Of a stretch of DNA of 64,000 nt, positions 41,960 through 51,033 are shown one piece after another (the stretch's first letter is position 1; each line of letters opens with the position of its first letter). The position numbers were made by a program, and so were the translations under genes. Source of the stretch: Hymenobacter sp. J193. GTDB lineage: Bacteria > Bacteroidota > Bacteroidia > Cytophagales > Hymenobacteraceae. The notes beneath the pieces are model-generated. The model saw only the letters and a program-made list of their open reading frames with translations. It did not search any database and had not been told where the DNA came from. The DNA is taken from assembly GCF_024700075.1 (NCBI RefSeq), contig NZ_JAJONE010000001.1:3004001-3068000 (forward strand). The letters run 5' to 3'.

Positions 41960-42466
41960 TTACTCGGCGGTATGCCGGGCTACGCGCACGCCCACGGCCA
42001 TAATACCAGGCAGGGCGTCCTGGCGCATGTATTGTTCCAGTGTGAGCCGGTACTCGCCCGGCTGCCGGAAGCGCTGCTGCGGCAAAGCCAGAATGCGGTG
42101 GTCGAAGATGTCGCCGCTACCACTGCCCAGGGGCTCACCGGTCTTAGCATCCAGCAGCCGCATTTCGTGCAGCAGCATTGAAACCGGCCGGCCATCCGGG
42201 GCAGTGAGCGTATGCTTCACATATAGGTTGTAATACCCGTAATCCGCAGCGTTGCGGATGTTGAAGTACACGTCATAGAGCTGCGTAGTATCAGTGATAG
42301 TAAACGTGAAGGATGGTTTTTCCTGCACGGCCCACACGTAGGGCTGCCCACCGGCGTCCTTCAGGTCTACGTTCTGCTCGTACAGCTCACTGGTGTCGCA
42401 AGAAGCCAAAAACAGCAAACTCAGCGCCGCCAACCACCCGCGCATCGGAAACAAACGAAAAGGCAT
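41960..42466 (-). CDS. gldH: Gliding motility lipoprotein GldH
   Basis: GldH is a lipoprotein needed for gliding in Flavobacterium and conserved in Bacteroidota, also in non-gliders. From ATG 42466 (MPFRLFPMRGWLAALSLLFL) the 168-residue protein has a lipobox (LLFLASC) and typical GldH sequence: SELYEQNVDL, FTITDTTQLYDVYFNIRNAADYGYYNLYV, EYRLTLEQYMRQDALPGIMAVGVRV. An alternative ATG at 42445 also fits. It starts 7 nt after the ricT stop, so the two genes are likely one operon, an order I associate with Bacteroidota. Confidence 0.92.
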   Translation of the reverse strand: MPFRLFPMRGWLAALSLLFLASCDTSELYEQNVDLKDAGGQPYVWAVQEKPSFTFTITDTTQLYDVYFNIRNAADYGYYNLYVKHTLTAPDGRPVSMLLHEMRLLDAKTGEPLGSGSGDIFDHRILALPQQRFRQPGEYRLTLEQYMRQDALPGIMAVGVRVARHTAE

Positions 42467-42473
42467 AAGTAAA

Positions 42474-43934
42474 TCAGGCTTGAGGAGGAGTTGAACCAGC
42501 AGAACTGCCTCCGCTACGGCGGCCCCCACGGCGGCCACCCCGGCCGGCGCCGGAGCGGGGCTCAGCAGTGCCACCGGCCCCGGCGTCACCGGCCGGGCGC
42601 TCCGGGCCGCGCCCCTCAGGTTTGGCCGTGCCGTCGCCGCTAGGGCGGGGCGGACGGTGGCGGCGGTTAGCGGGTTTGGCAGCGGCGCCGCGGGGTCGGC
42701 CATCGGCGCCGCGGGGCGTTGCCGTAGCCGTTGGTGCTACCACCGTACTCCGCGCAGGCGCGTCGGTTTCGCGGGGAGCAGCGGGGGGCGTAACCGCCCC
42801 GGGCTCCTTCTTCTTTTTGCGCTTGCTGCGCTTGCCGGCTTTGATTTTATCGTCGAGGCGGTCGAGGTTGCCTTCCACAATGGCCGAAACCTCGGGCTCC
42901 CGCTCTTCCTCACGCATGGGCGGCAGCAGGCTCTCGGGCTTTTCGCCGCGCTTGTTCATGTCCAGAATTTCGCGCACGCGCTCAGTGGGCAGCACCACCC
43001 AGTTGTTGTCGCCCCGGAAGGCAAACCACATCTTCTTCTTGAAAATGTCGGTCTTTTGCAGGAAAGCGTCGCCTTTCTCGGTTTGCAGGGGGCGCTGTAC
43101 CTGCGGAATATCCTTGAGGGCTACCAGGTAGGTGTCGAGTTCGTAGTTGAGGCAGCACTTGAGGCGCCCGCACTGGCCCGAGAGCTTAGCCGGATTCAAG
43201 CTTAGGTTCTGGTAGCGGGCGGCGGTGGTGCTCACGCTCTTGAACTCAGTGAGCCAGGTGGAGCAGCACAGCTCGCGCCCGCAGGAGCCGATGCCGCCTA
43301 GGCGGCCGGCCTCGTGGCGCAGGGAAATCTGACGCATCTCTACCCGCACCCGAAACTCCTCAGCCAGGCGCTTGATCAGGTCCCGGAAGTCCACCCGGTC
43401 GTCGGCGGAGTAGAAGAACGTGGCGCGGCTGCGGTCGGCCTGGTACTCCACGTCGGAAAGCTTCATTTTCAGGCGCAGTTCATCCACCACCGAGCGGGCC
43501 CGGAACATGGTGCCGGTTTCCAGGTCGCGCACCGCTTCCCAGCGCTCCACGTCCTGGGGCGTAGCCACGCGCAGAATGGGCCGGATTTCCTTGGAGTCGG
43601 TCGGTACTTTCTTCTTGCGCATCTGCAGGCGTACCAGCTCGCCCTTTAGGGACACGTGGCCGAGGTGCCAGCCGTTGCCGGCCGCTTCCACCACCACGGC
43701 GTCGCCGGTCACGAGGGGCAGGTGCTGCTCGTTGCGAAAGAATTCCTTGCGGCCGCCTTTGAAGCGGATTTCCACGAGGTTGAAGCCTTTAAAATCACTG
43801 GGCAGATCGAGGTCCTGCAGCCAGTCGAATACATTGAGGCGGTTGCAGCCACCCGTGCTACAGCTGCCTTTGGAGCCGCAGCCCTGGGCAGTTGTAGAGC
43901 AGCCTCCACCAGAGGAACAAGAAGAACAAGCCAC
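42474..43934 (-). CDS. ricT: PSP1-domain protein RicT/YaaT-like
   Basis: The GTG-started 486-residue protein has a PSP1 domain. In Bacillus, RicT (YaaT) with RicA and RicF forms an Fe-S-binding complex aiding RNA maturation. Visible blocks include FKGFNLVEIRFKGGRKEFFRN, DRSRATFFYSADDRVDFRDLIKRLAEEFRVRVEMRQI, GIGSCGRELCCSTWL and LSGQCGRLKCCLNYELDTY. The N-terminus is Cys-rich (six Cys in the first 30 residues) and the C-terminal 110 residues are basic, Pro/Ala/Gly/Arg-rich and disordered. It is the first gene of the operon with gldH; a -7 box lies at 43994-44001. Confidence 0.9.
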   Translation of the reverse strand: MACSSCSSGGGCSTTAQGCGSKGSCSTGGCNRLNVFDWLQDLDLPSDFKGFNLVEIRFKGGRKEFFRNEQHLPLVTGDAVVVEAAGNGWHLGHVSLKGELVRLQMRKKKVPTDSKEIRPILRVATPQDVERWEAVRDLETGTMFRARSVVDELRLKMKLSDVEYQADRSRATFFYSADDRVDFRDLIKRLAEEFRVRVEMRQISLRHEAGRLGGIGSCGRELCCSTWLTEFKSVSTTAARYQNLSLNPAKLSGQCGRLKCCLNYELDTYLVALKDIPQVQRPLQTEKGDAFLQKTDIFKKKMWFAFRGDNNWVVLPTERVREILDMNKRGEKPESLLPPMREEEREPEVSAIVEGNLDRLDDKIKAGKRSKRKKKKEPGAVTPPAAPRETDAPARSTVVAPTATATPRGADGRPRGAAAKPANRRHRPPRPSGDGTAKPEGRGPERPAGDAGAGGTAEPRSGAGRGGRRGGRRSGGSSAGSTPPQA

Positions 43935-44263
43935 GGCTTGGAAGATCTATATATAGTGAAGCAGCCCGAAAGCTGCTGAAAAACGGTTTCAAACAAAGAT
44001 ACACATTTCGGCAGGGCCGCTGAAGCAGCCGGTAAGCTACCTAAGCAAGCAACCGTGCACTACTGTGTGTGGGTTCCCACGCTCTGCCCAAGGTACAGGT
44101 TCCTGCCACAGCTACCGGTTATGGATTTGACAAACTCAGCAATTGAATGTACATAATATTGCACTTATCTCGATTTGACTTAGTTTTTATTTCTATCCTC
44201 GCAAAAACTCCTTACATTTTCAGCACTCTTTTCAATTCATTTCTTTCACACCACCCCACATTT
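43935..44263. other. Divergent intergenic region between ricT and the metalloprotease gene
   Basis: This 329-nt gap includes a small hairpin (GCAGCCCGAAAGCTGC, 43962-43977), the ricT -7 box, and AT-rich leader for the protease gene (TTGACTTAGTTTTTATTTC at about 44175-44193). A clear TAnnTTTG box for the protease gene was not found. No gene is evident. Confidence 0.5.
43994..44001 (-). promoter_or_regulatory. -7 promoter box for the ricT-gldH operon
   Basis: CAAAGATA on the plus strand reads TATCTTTG on the minus strand, 59 nt before the GTG start of ricT. Confidence 0.5.
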
Positions 44264-45061
44264 ATGAAGTTTACCTCTTTCTCTTCTAAGCTGGGCATGC
44301 TGGCCCTGGCTGGTTCGCTGCTCGCCTCCTGCGCCGAGAAAACCGAAATTGCCAAGGACCAGATAAGCCCGGATGCTATTGCCAAGATTCAGGCCCTGGG
44401 CTTCAGCTCGGCCAATGTGCAGCGCGATGGTGACGCCTACATCGTGGAAGGCGACATCCGCCTGACGGACCGCGACCTGGCCGGGGCTTACAGCAATGGC
44501 AAGCTACTGCGCGTAGGCAGCGAGGAGCAGTACCGCACGACCAACGTGGTAAAAGCGCCGCGCGTCATCACCATCAGCCTGTCAAACAAAATGCCCGCTT
44601 CCTATGCTGCGGTAGTTGACGAGGTAGTGCGCCGCTACAACGCGGAAAACCTGACGCTGACGTTCTCGCGGGTAGCTTCGGGCGGCAACATCGTGCTGAC
44701 TACGGCCAACGGCAGCTACCTGGCTTCCGCTGGCTTTCCTACGTCGGCTGGTGCTCCTTATGGCTCGGTTAACGTGAATACCCGCGCTATCGGTACCAAC
44801 CCAAACCTGAACTACGCGGCAACTATCATTGCCCATGAAGTAGGCCACTGCATCGGCTTCCGCCACACCGACTACACGGACCGCTCGTATAGCTGCGGCG
44901 GCTCTACCTCCAACGAGGGTGCCAGCACGGTAGGCGCCATCCTGATTCCGGGCACACCCGCTGCGGCAGACCCGAACTCCTGGATGCTGGCCTGCATTGG
45001 CAGCGGCCAGAACCGCTACTTCAACGCCAACGACAAAACCGCGCTGAACTATCTGTATTAA
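44264..45061 (+). CDS. Lipoprotein zinc metalloprotease with HEXXH motif (M57-like)
   Basis: From ATG 44264 (MKFTSFSSKLGMLALAGSLL) the 265-residue protein has a lipobox (LLASC), a propeptide-like region (residues about 25-100), and a catalytic domain with HEVGHCIGFRHTD, a HEXXHXXXXXH zinc site as in metzincins. Downstream are SYSCGGSTSNEGAS and LACIGSGQNRYFNANDKTALNYLY, similar to bacterial M57-type 'HEIGH' proteases of Bacteroidota and Myxococcota. It should cleave proteins at the cell surface. Family assignment is by motif recognition. Confidence 0.87.
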   Translation: MKFTSFSSKLGMLALAGSLLASCAEKTEIAKDQISPDAIAKIQALGFSSANVQRDGDAYIVEGDIRLTDRDLAGAYSNGKLLRVGSEEQYRTTNVVKAPRVITISLSNKMPASYAAVVDEVVRRYNAENLTLTFSRVASGGNIVLTTANGSYLASAGFPTSAGAPYGSVNVNTRAIGTNPNLNYAATIIAHEVGHCIGFRHTDYTDRSYSCGGSTSNEGASTVGAILIPGTPAAADPNSWMLACIGSGQNRYFNANDKTALNYLY

Positions 45062-45091
45062 TCGGAGCAGTTCTCACTTTGCTTGAAATGC

Positions 45092-45125
45092 AAAAGAGCC
45101 CCGGCCATACGGCCGGGGCTCTTTT
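45092..45125. terminator. Bidirectional terminator
   Basis: A 15-bp stem AAAAGAGCCCCGGCC (45092-45106) pairs with GGCCGGGGCTCTTTT (45111-45125) across a 4-nt loop. It lies between the convergent protease and subtilase genes. Confidence 0.92.
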
Positions 45126-45139
45126 TGTGGGAGGTGCGG

Positions 45140-47764
45140 CTAATATACCAGCACATGGCGGGTCCAGCGGCGGCCGTCCTCGGTTTCGGCGCGGAGCAGG
45201 TAGCTACCCGACTTCAGGCCCTGGGTGCTGAGCTCATTCAGGACGCCGTCGGCCGTAGCCTCGCGGCACAGGCGGCCCAGGCTGTCGAACAGGCGCAGGC
45301 GCAGGGCCGGGCCGCCCGTTACGGCTACCCGAACAAACTCGCCGGCACGCAATGGGTTTGGGAATACGGCCAGCTCATTTTCGGGCAAATAAAATACCCG
45401 TTCTGCCTGACTGTAGAAGCTGGCCCCTGAAGAAGTAGTTAGGCGTACCCGGTAGAGGCTGCTGCCTTGCGGCGGAGCCGCATCAGCGAACTGCAGGGTA
45501 GTAGAGCTGATCGGGCTCAGGGTTTGCACCGCCACGAAGCCGCTGCTTTCCTGCCGCTCCAGCGTGGCCGAAACCAGCTGGTAGGTGCTGGCCAACTCCA
45601 CATCGAACGTTACGGCGCTGTTGATAAGCCCGGCGGGCAGAAAGCTCACGAAATAACACGCCGCGCCCTGCTGGTAGTTGACGGTAAGGCTCCGATACCC
45701 AGGCTGGCCCTGCACAAGCGGCGCCACGGCGTAATACGAGCCGGTCGTTTCCTCGTCGGTCAGCAGCAGAGTCGTGTCCGTCACGGTGCGCCACGGTTCC
45801 AGGTACCGGCCGCGGAGCGTGTATACCTGGTACTGCGTAGCCCCCGGCACCTTTTGCCAGGCCAGCAGTGCCTGGGGCTGGCAGTAATAGGCCACGCGCA
45901 GTTTCGGGTCGGGGCTAATGGTAAATTCCGCTGATTCAACGCTGAGGCTGCTGCCCTGTAGTCGCAGTTGTACCCGTGCGGCGGTGTCGGGCGGAAGCCA
46001 GGCATAATAACCGGCCTCAACCGGCACATCGGCGGCAATAGTCTGCCACTCAGTCGCGCCCGCGAAACGATATTGCAGCGCGGCGCTGGCTGCTGGCCCG
46101 GCCCACTGCCAGCGCACATAGTGAGGCTGCACAGCTTCAACAGCGCTGCCCGCCATGGGCCAGGTCCACTGCAGGCCCTGAGCGGTTTCGTAGGCTAAGT
46201 GAAATTCCTGCGGGCCTTGGGGGACAGCATAGCCGCGTACAATTATCTGGTATTGACCGGCCGGGGGGAAAGTGAGCGTAATCTGCTCCACGTTGTTGAG
46301 GTGGTCGGCGCGGCGACGAGCGGGCAGGGCGAGGGAGTCGAGGTGAGGGGCGGTGCTGAGCACCCAGGGGCGGAAGCGCCGGCCGGTAGCCACCTCAACC
46401 AACTCCACATCCAGATCATGCACCAACGCTTTGTCCGCGTTGGGCTCGGCAGTGGGGTCATTCCAGGCCAGGGTAAGCTTGAAGAGCTGGGCGCCCGCCG
46501 GCACGCCGACGGAAAAGGTTTTCTGCTCCTGATTCGCCACGGAGCCGGTGAAAAAGCGGCTGTCGGCTACCGTTTGCACGGCTCCCAGCGCATCCAGCTG
46601 GCCAAACCCCGTCTTGAAATCCGGACCGACGGCGCCTACGTCATCGGTAGCGTTGAGCAGGATGGCTTTTACCAGCGCCGAAGAAGGCAGCGCGCCGGCG
46701 TGCTGGTTGCGGTAGGCATGCTGCACCAGCAGTGCGGCCCCCGATACCAGCGCGGCCGCATCGGAGGAGCCGCCCGCCCCATAGGCAACCAACTCGGGTT
46801 TCAGGCGGCCGTCGTAGGCGGGGCCCCGGGAGCTGCGCGGCGTAAGCTCCTTGATGGCGTTGGTAGCGCCCACACTCAGCGTGTTTTTCGAGTGCTTGAA
46901 CTGGCCGGTGAGGTTGGCCACGCCCGGCAGGCCGGCGTAAGAACCAGCGGAGCTGGTCTGGTCGCCGCTGTTGCCGGAGGAAAACACGTGCAGCAGGGCC
47001 GGAAGCTGCCGGGTCTGCTCATCGTAAGCCACCGCATCCAGGCCGTAGTAATTCTCGATGGCCACGCCGTAGGAGTGATTCTGGACGGATACTCCGGCTG
47101 AGGCTAGCTCATCGGTAGCATCAGCCGACAGATTGCTGAAATCAGCGGAAACCACCCGCGCCTGCGAGGCGGCTCCCCGACCCAGCGGCCCCGTGTTGCC
47201 GGCTCCGGCAATAAACGTGGCCATTTCCGTGGCGTGGGAGGTTTCGTTGCGGCCAGCCAGGGAAAAAGGTACCACGCGGCCGCGCAAGTCAATATCCGTC
47301 GAGTCGAAAGCCTGCTCCTTGATAGAAGCCGTCAGTCCCTCGCCGGTCAGGGCGGGAAACTGGTACCACACGGCCGCCAGCGTGTTCAGCGTCAGATCAG
47401 AGGAAGGAATGCTGGTTTCTTCGTGAACCGGGCGCCGGGCTATATCCACGAAGCGCACCCAGGGGCAGGCTGCCAGCCGGGAAAGCTGGACGGACTCCAG
47501 GCGGTCCAGCAGCAAAACGGTAGGACGATTTTTATCGGCGGCGCTGCGCACGTTGGGCAGCTCCTTCTGTAGCCAACTGCTGAACTCAGCAGGAGAAGAA
47601 ACCAGCACCTGCACTTGCTGATAAGAGCCGGAAGGGGCGTGCTTCAGCGGCAATGCCAGGCGTGAGGCTGTCGGCCGGGTTTGCTGGGCTAGGCTGGCCA
47701 GAGGCAATAGTAGGCCCAGCAGCCAGGCAAAGGCGCCAGAAGTCAATCGAAAAGCACGCATCAT
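45140..47764 (-). CDS. T9SS-exported subtilisin-like (S8) serine peptidase
   Basis: From ATG 47764 (MMRAFRLTSGAFAWLLGLLL) the 874-residue protein has a signal peptide and an S8 catalytic region: Asp in FDSTDIDLRGRV, His in SHATEMATFIAGAGN, and Ser in GGSSDAAALVSGAALL. These are variant forms of the usual D-T-G, H-G-T and G-T-S-M motifs. Beta-sandwich domains follow, and the C-terminal 80 residues (LAVFPNPLRAGEFVRVAV, LFDSLGRLCREAT, TQGLKSGSYLLRAET) form a type A T9SS sorting domain. It is therefore secreted through the type IX pathway and attached or released at the surface. Confidence 0.92.
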   Translation of the reverse strand: MMRAFRLTSGAFAWLLGLLLPLASLAQQTRPTASRLALPLKHAPSGSYQQVQVLVSSPAEFSSWLQKELPNVRSAADKNRPTVLLLDRLESVQLSRLAACPWVRFVDIARRPVHEETSIPSSDLTLNTLAAVWYQFPALTGEGLTASIKEQAFDSTDIDLRGRVVPFSLAGRNETSHATEMATFIAGAGNTGPLGRGAASQARVVSADFSNLSADATDELASAGVSVQNHSYGVAIENYYGLDAVAYDEQTRQLPALLHVFSSGNSGDQTSSAGSYAGLPGVANLTGQFKHSKNTLSVGATNAIKELTPRSSRGPAYDGRLKPELVAYGAGGSSDAAALVSGAALLVQHAYRNQHAGALPSSALVKAILLNATDDVGAVGPDFKTGFGQLDALGAVQTVADSRFFTGSVANQEQKTFSVGVPAGAQLFKLTLAWNDPTAEPNADKALVHDLDVELVEVATGRRFRPWVLSTAPHLDSLALPARRRADHLNNVEQITLTFPPAGQYQIIVRGYAVPQGPQEFHLAYETAQGLQWTWPMAGSAVEAVQPHYVRWQWAGPAASAALQYRFAGATEWQTIAADVPVEAGYYAWLPPDTAARVQLRLQGSSLSVESAEFTISPDPKLRVAYYCQPQALLAWQKVPGATQYQVYTLRGRYLEPWRTVTDTTLLLTDEETTGSYYAVAPLVQGQPGYRSLTVNYQQGAACYFVSFLPAGLINSAVTFDVELASTYQLVSATLERQESSGFVAVQTLSPISSTTLQFADAAPPQGSSLYRVRLTTSSGASFYSQAERVFYLPENELAVFPNPLRAGEFVRVAVTGGPALRLRLFDSLGRLCREATADGVLNELSTQGLKSGSYLLRAETEDGRRWTRHVLVY

Positions 47765-47883
47765 GCGGGTGGGCAGTGGGGTGGCGGTGCGTATAATGAA
47801 ATAAGAGAGGAAGCTCAAGGTACGCAATCCGGCCTTGTCGAAAAGGAATAGCCGGCTAGCTTCGGCCTGATGCTGCAAGCAAA

Positions 47884-47909
47884 AAGACCCGCCAAACGGG
47901 GCGGGTCTT
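47884..47909 (-). terminator. Terminator after the alcohol dehydrogenase gene
   Basis: A 10-bp stem AAGACCCGCC (47884-47893) pairs with GGCGGGTCTT (47900-47909), with T residues on the minus strand, 31 nt after the stop codon. Confidence 0.8.
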
Positions 47910-47940
47910 GCAAGGTTCAGCTATAAGCCTTAGCGCCGGT

Positions 47941-49104
47941 TCAGGGCTTCAGCACAACTTTCACGCAATTGTCTTTCTTGTTGCGGAAGATGTCGTAGCC
48001 GTGCGCGGCTTCCGAGAGCGGCAGGCGGTGCGTGATGATGTCGTCGAGCACCACTTTGCCTTCGATGACGTACTGCAGCAACTTGTCGATGTGCTTGTGG
48101 GCCGGGGCCTGGCCGCCCACAATCTTGATGCCTTTGTCGAAAAACTGATGAATGGGGAAATTGTCGAACGGCGCCGAGTACACGCCCAGTACCGATACGA
48201 TACCGCCGCGCCGCACGGCGCTCATGCAGGTTTCCAGCACTTTGGGGGAGCCTTTTTCGAAGTTGATTACGGCCTTGGCACGGTCAATCAGGTCCCGGTC
48301 GGGCTCGAAGCCTACGGCTTCGATACACACATCGGCCCCGCGGCCGTTGCTCATGGCCCGGATCTGCTCTACCACGTCCTTGCGGTTTTTCCACAGAATG
48401 GTTTCGCAATACGTGGTGCGCTTGGCTTTGTCGAGGCGGTACTGCTGGGTATCCACGATGACCACCCGGGCTGCCCCCCGCAGCCACGCTGACTTGGCCG
48501 CCATGATGCCCACGGGGCCCGAGCCAAAAATGGCTACGAACTCGCCGCCTTTCACCTCGCCCCAGTCCACGCCTGAGTAGCCGGTAGGAAATATATCGGT
48601 CAGAAACAGCGCCTGCTCATCCGTCAGCGAATCGGGAATAACGCGGGGGCCGAAGTCGGCGTAGGGCACGCGCACGTACTCGGCTTGGCCGCCGTTGTAG
48701 CCGCCGTAGATATCGGTGTAGCCGAAGAGGGCGCCACCTTTTTCCGTCAGCAGGCCGCCCTCCGGGCCGTAATGGTCGGGGTTGGAGTTTTCGCAATGGC
48801 CCGGCAGTTGGTGGTTGCAGAAGTAGCAGGTGCCGCACGCTACCGGGAAGGGCACTACCACCCGGTCGCCCACTTTCAGCTTGTTGCCCACGCCTTTACC
48901 CACTTCCTCCACAATGCCCATAAACTCGTGGCCCAGCACCATGGGCCGGGGCTGCGGAATGCTGCCGTTGTAGATGTGCAGATCGGAGCCGCAGATGGCC
49001 GTGCTGGTCACCCGGATAATAGCGTCGCGGGAATCTTCGATTTTCGGATCATCGACGGTATCAACGCGGACGTCTTTCATACCGTGGAATACAAGAGCCT
49101 TCAT
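47941..49104 (-). CDS. Zinc-dependent alcohol dehydrogenase (glutathione-independent formaldehyde dehydrogenase-like)
   Basis: From ATG 49104 (MKALVFHGMKDVRVDTVDDP) the 387-residue protein is a medium-chain dehydrogenase. It has catalytic zinc ligands in CGSDLHIYNG and GHEFMGIVEEVG, structural zinc CGTCYFCNHQLPGHC, and an NAD-binding GSGPVGIMAAKSA. The extended mid-region (DIYGGYNGGQAEYVRVPYADFGPRVIPD, then VNFEKGSPKVLETC-type block) is typical of the formaldehyde-dismutase/dehydrogenase branch. The substrate (formaldehyde, glycerol or other alcohols) is inferred only. An earlier in-frame start at 49182 adds 26 nonconserved residues. It is a single gene. Confidence 0.9.
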   Translation of the reverse strand: MKALVFHGMKDVRVDTVDDPKIEDSRDAIIRVTSTAICGSDLHIYNGSIPQPRPMVLGHEFMGIVEEVGKGVGNKLKVGDRVVVPFPVACGTCYFCNHQLPGHCENSNPDHYGPEGGLLTEKGGALFGYTDIYGGYNGGQAEYVRVPYADFGPRVIPDSLTDEQALFLTDIFPTGYSGVDWGEVKGGEFVAIFGSGPVGIMAAKSAWLRGAARVVIVDTQQYRLDKAKRTTYCETILWKNRKDVVEQIRAMSNGRGADVCIEAVGFEPDRDLIDRAKAVINFEKGSPKVLETCMSAVRRGGIVSVLGVYSAPFDNFPIHQFFDKGIKIVGGQAPAHKHIDKLLQYVIEGKVVLDDIITHRLPLSEAAHGYDIFRNKKDNCVKVVLKP

Positions 49105-49308
49105 GCGGGACAGGGTGTTTGGTTGGGAAATAGGAAAGTGAAAGAGGCCTTGGCTTGCGCTGCCTTCTCTTCCTGAAACCAAACGAGCCCCATCGGAGCG
49201 TAGTTATCGGATAGCTACTGAATAAAAAGTCATGTGTTTGATAGATAAATAGTTGTGCTTGCGTAAAGCCGAAATTATATAAGCGCTTCAGCCAGTGGTT
49301 ATTGACGG

Positions 49309-50231
49309 CTACAAATGGTACACCAGGATACCTTCGGCCGTAAACAGATACGCGAACTGCTCGCCCAGCAGCACCAACCGGCTGGCGGCGGCTTCGGGTG
49401 GTAGCGGCACGGTGCGCTCAGTGAGCGTGTAAAGCTGAAAGAAATGCAGTGCCCCATCCCGCAGGAAATACAGCTCATCCCCCGAAAACCTACTTGGTTA
49501 AGTCCCGCGAAAGGCAGCTTCTTGCGGTACGTTCCCAAGTTGTCGAACACATAGATGCCGCTGGTAAAGTCGACGAGATACAGATTATTCTGGTACTGGC
49601 GCAGAAACCGAAAATCGGGACGGGTGCGGCCCACCAGCAGATCCAGCGGGGTACTAGCTACCAGGCGCTGCGCCCCGGAGTCGAACTGCCTCAGCGTCAG
49701 GTCTGATTCGTTCAGCAGCCACAGCTTGTCGTCGGGGGCCAGGGTGGCTACGCGGATAAGGCCGTCGAGGTAATCGGTGAGGCGCACCTGGGTGAGCGGG
49801 GCCAGAAACCGGTCAAGCAGCAGCACTTCCTGCCGGTCATCGTAGAACGCCAGCACCTTGGTCAGGTTCCAGGCTTCCAGTTGCGCCACGTGGCCCGGCA
49901 GCGGAGCCGAGTACGTATTCAGCGCCTGTCCGTCGGCAGCGTACTGACGCAGGTTGTTTTGCGCATCGGCCACGTAAAGCGTACCGCGTCGGTCGAGGGA
50001 AGCCGCGCCGGCCTTGGGCAGCGGAATGCTGCGAACCAGCGTCCAGGCGGCTGCGGAGGAGGCGGGAGTTGCCGCAGCCGGGGCCGTTTTGGCGGGGGGC
50101 GCCACGGAGGCTGCGGCCGGTACCGTAGTTTGAGCCAGCGCCTGGCCGGGTGCCAGCAACGCAAGCACAAAGCCAACCAGCACGAAGCGGAGACGGTTGC
50201 CCGAAAATGCGGCTGGTAGCAGTTGACTCAT
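49309..50231 (-). pseudogene. Hypothetical secreted propeller-like protein, frame broken near its C-terminus
   Basis: The frame begins at ATG 50231 with a signal peptide (LRFVLVGFVLALLAPGQALAQ) and a blade-rich region (TLYVADAQNNLRQYAADGQ, VLAFYDDRQEVLLLDRF, NLYLVDFTSGIYVFDNLGTYRKKLPFAGLNQVGF). Beyond 49485 the running frame turns into improbable sequence, but another frame continues as DELYFLRDGALHFFQLYTL... and stops at 49309. Adding one base to the A4 or C5 run at 49479-49488 restores about 307 residues. Family unknown; probably periplasmic. The change may be a base-calling error. Confidence 0.75.
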
Positions 50232-50241
50232 GATGCGGAAG

Positions 50242-51033
50242 TTACAGTTGCCGGGCCTCGAAGTGCTGCAGGTCCAGCTGCGTGCCATCGTACACGGCGT
50301 AGGAGCAATAATTGACCCACTCGCCCAGGTTCAGGTAGCGGCTGCCGGGCTGCACTTCCACGTTAAGGGGCAGGTGGCGGTGGCCAAACACGTAGTAGTC
50401 GTGGTGGTGGCGCTTTTCCAGCTCCCGGCAGTACACCAGCAGCCATTCATCCTCACCGAAATACCGCTCATCGGCCGCGCCGTTCTGCAGGCGGCTGTGC
50501 TGGCTCCAGCGGTTGGCAATGCCAATGCCCAGGTTGGGGTGCAGGCGCGCAAACAGCCACTGCGCCACCGGCGAGGCAAAAACCCGCTTTAGTACCTTAT
50601 AAGTATGGTCGCCGGGGCCCAGCCCGTCGCCGTGGCCAATGTGGAACTCCCGGGTGCCAATGCGCTGACTGACGGGCTGGCGCAGAATGGGGATACCCAG
50701 CTCCTGGGTGAAGTAGTCGAACATCCACATATCGTGGTTACCGGTAAAGAACGTCACGGGCAGGCCGGCATCGGTAAGCTCGGCCAGCTTGCCCTGCAAA
50801 CGGATAAAGCCGCGCGGAATGGCGTGCCGGTACTCAAACCAGAAGTCGAATATGTCGCCCAGCAGGTAAATGGCCGCCGCATCCTGGGCGGCCTGATCCA
50901 GCCAGCGCACAATTTTCCGCTCCCGCTCCAGGGAGTGAGCGGCAGTTGGTGCACCGAGGTGAAAGTCGGAGGCGAAATACACCCGCCGGCCGGGCGGTAG
51001 CGCCAGGTCAGGCAGTCGGGGAGGGGGTATCAT
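50242..51033 (-). CDS. lpxH: UDP-2,3-diacylglucosamine diphosphatase (LpxH-type)
   Basis: LpxH removes UMP from UDP-2,3-diacylglucosamine to make lipid X in lipid A synthesis. From ATG 51033 (MIPPPRLPDLALPPGRRVYF) the 263-residue protein has calcineurin-like metal motifs SDFHLG, GDIFDFW, GNHDMW, HGDGLG and GHRH, all in order. Its start overlaps the 3' end of the LUD gene by 26 nt, so translation is probably coupled. Size is close to characterised LpxH. Confidence 0.92.
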   Translation of the reverse strand: MIPPPRLPDLALPPGRRVYFASDFHLGAPTAAHSLERERKIVRWLDQAAQDAAAIYLLGDIFDFWFEYRHAIPRGFIRLQGKLAELTDAGLPVTFFTGNHDMWMFDYFTQELGIPILRQPVSQRIGTREFHIGHGDGLGPGDHTYKVLKRVFASPVAQWLFARLHPNLGIGIANRWSQHSRLQNGAADERYFGEDEWLLVYCRELEKRHHHDYYVFGHRHLPLNVEVQPGSRYLNLGEWVNYCSYAVYDGTQLDLQHFEARQL

